64,000 bases of DNA from Aulosira sp. FACHB-615 (GTDB lineage: Bacteria > Cyanobacteriota > Cyanobacteriia > Cyanobacteriales > Nostocaceae), in contig NZ_JACJSE010000024.1 of the NCBI RefSeq assembly GCF_014698045.1, forward strand, positions 34,378 through 98,377, in the 5' to 3' direction. Under the pieces are notes generated by a model. It did no database searches, was not told where the DNA came from, and worked only from the letters and a program-made list of their open reading frames with translations. Position numbers and translations under genes: made by a program. Positions within the stretch are counted from its first letter, which is position 1. Every line of letters starts with the position of its first letter. Below are positions 62,441 to 64,000 of the stretch, piece by piece.

Positions 62441-63790
62441 TTACTTTACATTGCTCTGAGATTTGGGCATAACTTCATTAGATGATATTGCCCGTTGCAG
62501 AACACGTAAGTATTGTTGAGATATGACTTTTGGTGTGAAGTGCGATCGCAAATACTGACGACCAGCTTTGCCCATACGTTCGCCTACTTGGAGGTCACGG
62601 CTGAGGAAACGGATAAATTGCGCTAACCCTTGACTATCTCCATTCTCAAATGTACTCCCACAGTTAGCTTCAGCCACCATTTCTCTAAGGTAAGAAGACT
62701 GGGAGCAAATTACAGCAATTGGTCTACCTGCTGCTAAAGCTGAGTAAAGTTTACTAGGTACAACTAAACCCTCTGTAATTGAATCTACACTCACTAGTGA
62801 TAAATCACAGGCTGTTAAAGAATAGGGAAGTACTTGTTTATCTTGATAAGGTAGGAAGGTAAAATTTTCTAGCCCTAAACGATTTACTTCTTTGATTAAT
62901 TCTTCACGTTTAGCACCGCCTCCAATGCACACAAACTGAATTGGTTCATCTTGCAATTGTTTTGCAGCCTCTAACATGGTTTCTATATCATGGCAGCGAC
63001 CCATATTGCCAGAATAAAGCACAGTGAATTTGTTAACTAGATTGTATTCGTGGGCAAACCAGTTTTCCTTCTTAGGAATTGGGACAATTGCTTCCGGGTT
63101 AGCCCAACTGTGTATTACTGCAATTTTATCAGCCACTTCTGGACAATGGGCTAATATTTTTTGCTTCATCGCGGGGCTAAGTACCACAATCCCCTGAGAT
63201 TTTAACCAAACTTGTTTGTTAATTTCATTCCACAAACGCACTAACCAACTATTTGGAGAAACTACACCTAGAGCGATCGCAATATCTGGGTATAGATCAT
63301 AAAGTATGCAGACATAAGGTAGTCGAAATAATAAATAAGCTAAATATCCAATAATTGGTAAAAATGGTGGGGCTGTAGTAACTAATAATATGTTGTTGCG
63401 CCGCCAAGCCCGGAACAGATATAGTAATGCACGTAAAGTATATAGAACACCATTAACGGCTTTACCACGAATCCTACCAGACCAAAGTTGAGCAGTACGT
63501 GAGCGTTGAATTCTAATCCGGTCTACCCATTCAACGGCGGGAGCCGCCTGAGATTGAAACGCATAACCAGGTTGACTTGTAAATACCTCAACATTTACAC
63601 CTTGCTGCCCTAGCTGTTTTACGAGTTCTTCAATCAACTGTCCTGTAGCAGCATAATCAGGGGGAAAAAACTGAGTGATTACAGATAATTTGATAGATTT
63701 CTGGCTTTTTACAGGTGCTTCGTTTTCGGATTCTATGGGAATAGAAATAGAGGGTACAAATTTGTTATTAATCCATTCATTTAATTTCAT
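62441..63790 (-). CDS. GT4-like glycosyltransferase (WcaI type)
   Basis: 449 residues. LSVITQFFPPDYAATGQLIEELVKQLG near 34-60 is the N-terminal signature of the WcaI/WbuB-like group, followed by FTSQPGYAF. Donor half: TVLYSGNMGRCHDIETMLEAA, FVCIGGGAKREEL, and the SKLYSALAAGRPIAVI element that replaces EX7E. An N-terminal 30-residue extension is polar. This is the first gene in the minus-strand run, with a promoter likely in 63791-64000. Confidence 0.88.
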   Translation of the reverse strand: MKLNEWINNKFVPSISIPIESENEAPVKSQKSIKLSVITQFFPPDYAATGQLIEELVKQLGQQGVNVEVFTSQPGYAFQSQAAPAVEWVDRIRIQRSRTAQLWSGRIRGKAVNGVLYTLRALLYLFRAWRRNNILLVTTAPPFLPIIGYLAYLLFRLPYVCILYDLYPDIAIALGVVSPNSWLVRLWNEINKQVWLKSQGIVVLSPAMKQKILAHCPEVADKIAVIHSWANPEAIVPIPKKENWFAHEYNLVNKFTVLYSGNMGRCHDIETMLEAAKQLQDEPIQFVCIGGGAKREELIKEVNRLGLENFTFLPYQDKQVLPYSLTACDLSLVSVDSITEGLVVPSKLYSALAAGRPIAVICSQSSYLREMVAEANCGSTFENGDSQGLAQFIRFLSRDLQVGERMGKAGRQYLRSHFTPKVISQQYLRVLQRAISSNEVMPKSQSNVK

Positions 63791-64000
63791 CGGCTGTGTC
63801 CTACGGGATAATTTTAAAATTTTGTTTACGACACTCCCGAACTGCCTAAGTCATTAATCCTATACCTGAAAATATTGCTTATATTGACAATACCTTCGCC
63901 AAAATAAGAGGATGAAGAGAGAGGGCTGATGTAGTAGAGTTATTGTCTTCCCAAACGACAACTCAAAAGCCACAACAAGCCCATGCCCGATATCTTATCA

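Noticed and set aside
63983..64000. Possible start of a plus-strand gene at the window edge (MPDILS)
   Set aside because: Only six codons are visible and no ribosome-binding site precedes it.
1..64000. tRNA or rRNA genes
   Set aside because: I looked for T-loop GGTTCGA-type and CCA-end patterns in spacers and saw none that fold plausibly; a tRNAscan run could overturn this.

Overview
The window comes from a filamentous, probably heterocyst-forming cyanobacterium (Nostoc/Anabaena/Calothrix type). The evidence is the very frequent HIP1 octamer GCGATCGC in genes and spacers, the photosynthetic-type NDH-1 subunit NdhD, an adjacent ntcB-cnaT pair (the nitrate-assimilation regulators described in Anabaena), xisH/xisI homologues, a DICT-domain histidine kinase, a cyanoexosortase A system, and many heptanucleotide tandem repeats. 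There are no rRNA, tRNA or CRISPR loci that I can support.

Layout. 0-4.3 kb: ndhD, a coiled-coil protein, thrB and an S1-domain protein. 4.3-7.05 kb: a small accessory island of addiction and excision-type genes, namely a MazE-like antitoxin followed by a broken mazF, an unknown protein, a fossil piece of thrS, xisI, xisH and a truncated antitoxin. 7.1-25.7 kb: mostly housekeeping genes (thrS, a glycogen-debranching-type glucosidase, a DICT-GAF histidine kinase, a secreted purple-acid-phosphatase-like enzyme with a GT2 partner, ntcB-cnaT, a metal-ligand-less metallo-beta-lactamase-fold protein, panD, a ParE-type toxin-antitoxin pair, ppa, a WcaF-like acetyltransferase). Spacers here carry MITE-like inverted-repeat elements, one of them nested inside another with a visible target duplication. 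25.7-33.4 kb: an AT-rich, gene-poor cell-surface region with a PEP-CTERM protein, a secreted CBM6-like protein and the cyanoexosortase A trio (sortase, associated protein, HpsJ-like protein).

33.6-63.8 kb: a nearly gapless run of about 27 genes, all on the minus strand, for an exopolysaccharide. It holds GT4, GT2, GT8-like and exostosin (GT47-like) glycosyltransferases, three FkbM methyltransferases, two acyltransferases, a Wzy/ligase-like membrane protein, and a Wzm-Wzt ABC exporter whose ATPase carries an extended C-terminal domain.

How it fits together (inference): the glycosyltransferases build a long heteropolysaccharide, FkbM and acyl transferases decorate it, Wzm-Wzt exports it, and the neighbouring cyanoexosortase processes PEP-CTERM surface proteins. 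In this protein class sorting is genomically linked to polysaccharide production. The combination of a Wzy-like protein with an ABC exporter, and the presence of exostosin and HpsJ-like genes, make this locus the most interesting system in the window.
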